Assembly (NCBI GenBank): GCA_027023175.1
Contig: JALVWW010000020.1
Location: 1 to 5,009, forward strand
Direction: 5' to 3'
From: Campylobacterales bacterium
GTDB taxonomy: Bacteria; Campylobacterota; Campylobacteria; Campylobacterales; JALSKU01
Length of the DNA stretch: 5,009 nt
Shown: positions 4,935 through 5,009 of the stretch, one piece after another
Layout of the letters: the number at the start of each line of letters is the position of its first letter
How positions within the stretch are numbered: the stretch's first letter is position 1
Program-made: the position numbers and the translations under genes
The notes under the pieces: model-generated
What the model was told of the DNA's origin: nothing
Seen by the model: the letters and a program-made list of their open reading frames with translations, nothing else
Databases searched by the model: none

Positions 4935-5009
4935 TTAGTTTGGTTTGAAACTTTTTTTACTCTTACAAACTGAAGTCAAAAAGCACTCTGTGTCACACTT
5001 TGGATTTTT
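4935..5009 (-). CDS. Possible C-terminal end of a cysteine-rich unknown protein (partial)
   Basis: On the minus strand one frame is open from the right edge for 24 codons to a TAA at 4937-4935; the other two minus frames are stopped within about 33 bases. The peptide reads KNPKCDTECFLTSVCKSKK then SFKPN. Its three cysteines (spacing C-x3-C-x5-C) and lysine-rich tail look more like protein than random A/T-rich sequence, and a convergent gene would suit the terminators just upstream. I do not recognise the family, and 24 codons open by chance is quite possible. Confidence 0.35.
   Translation of the reverse strand, partial: KNPKCDTECFLTSVCKSKKSFKPN
4937..4958 (+). terminator. Second weak terminator candidate downstream of redoxin
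   Basis: AGTTT (4937-4941) pairs with AAACT (4948-4952) around the loop GGTTTG, and the T-run covers 4952-4958. AGTTTG (4937-4942) can alternatively pair with CAAACT (4966-4971) over a longer loop. Together with the preceding element it would end the peptidase-redoxin transcript before a possible convergent gene. Confidence 0.4.

Noticed and set aside
4989..4997. TGTG-t-CACA palindrome as an operator (Crp/Fnr-like half sites)
   Set aside because: Only 4-base arms with a one-base centre, and possibly within a coding tail; a chance match is likely.
1..5009. Mobile element, defence island, CRISPR or other new multi-gene system
   Set aside because: No direct-repeat arrays, terminal inverted repeats, transposase or nuclease genes or tRNA attachment sites are visible; all full-length genes except the small lipoprotein fall in well-known families.

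Overview
The window looks like ordinary chromosomal core DNA from a Campylobacterota (epsilonproteobacterial) genome, plausibly a Sulfurimonas-like member. The evidence is the low G+C, A/T-ending codons, TATAAT-type promoters without a clear -35 box, and a gene set (nadE, MBL-fold hydrolase, hot-dog thioesterase, cmoB, small lipoprotein, PepD-like peptidase) that resembles neighbourhoods I recall from Campylobacter jejuni. The genus cannot be fixed from the sequence. There are no transposase genes, phage genes, tRNA/rRNA genes or CRISPR repeats.

Layout. The left edge carries nadE on the minus strand, cut at its 3' end. It is divergent from a metallo-beta-lactamase-fold hydrolase at 741-1334. 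That hydrolase converges with a hot-dog thioesterase on the minus strand, with no base between the two stop codons. The thioesterase's likely intrinsic terminator lies inside the hydrolase gene. Upstream of the thioesterase, and on the same strand, are cmoB (tRNA U34 carboxymethyltransferase) and a 57-residue lipoprotein gene. The lipoprotein stop overlaps the cmoB start by four bases. From 3051 a plus-strand pair encodes an M20-family PepD-like dipeptidase (TTG start) and, 13 bases later, a peroxiredoxin/thioredoxin-like redoxin with a CNHC site. After weak terminator-like elements, the right edge holds 24 in-frame minus-strand codons that may be the end of another gene.

The most informative part is the 97 bases between cmoB and the thioesterase. 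On the minus strand they contain a sequence with the spacing and -10 core of a sigma-28 (FliA) flagellar-class promoter. Its TAAA element begins in the cmoB stop codon. The predicted leader of about 50 bases can form two mutually exclusive hairpins, one of which covers the Shine-Dalgarno of the GTG-started thioesterase gene. The thioesterase resembles C. jejuni Cj0977, described as a sigma-28-dependent non-flagellar virulence factor with a hot-dog fold, so promoter and gene identity support each other. The likely picture is a housekeeping lipoprotein-cmoB-thioesterase transcript with an internal flagellar-timed promoter for the last gene.

I did not find an unknown multi-gene system. The new-looking points are the regulatory architecture of the thioesterase, the very small lipoprotein gene, and the embedded terminator.
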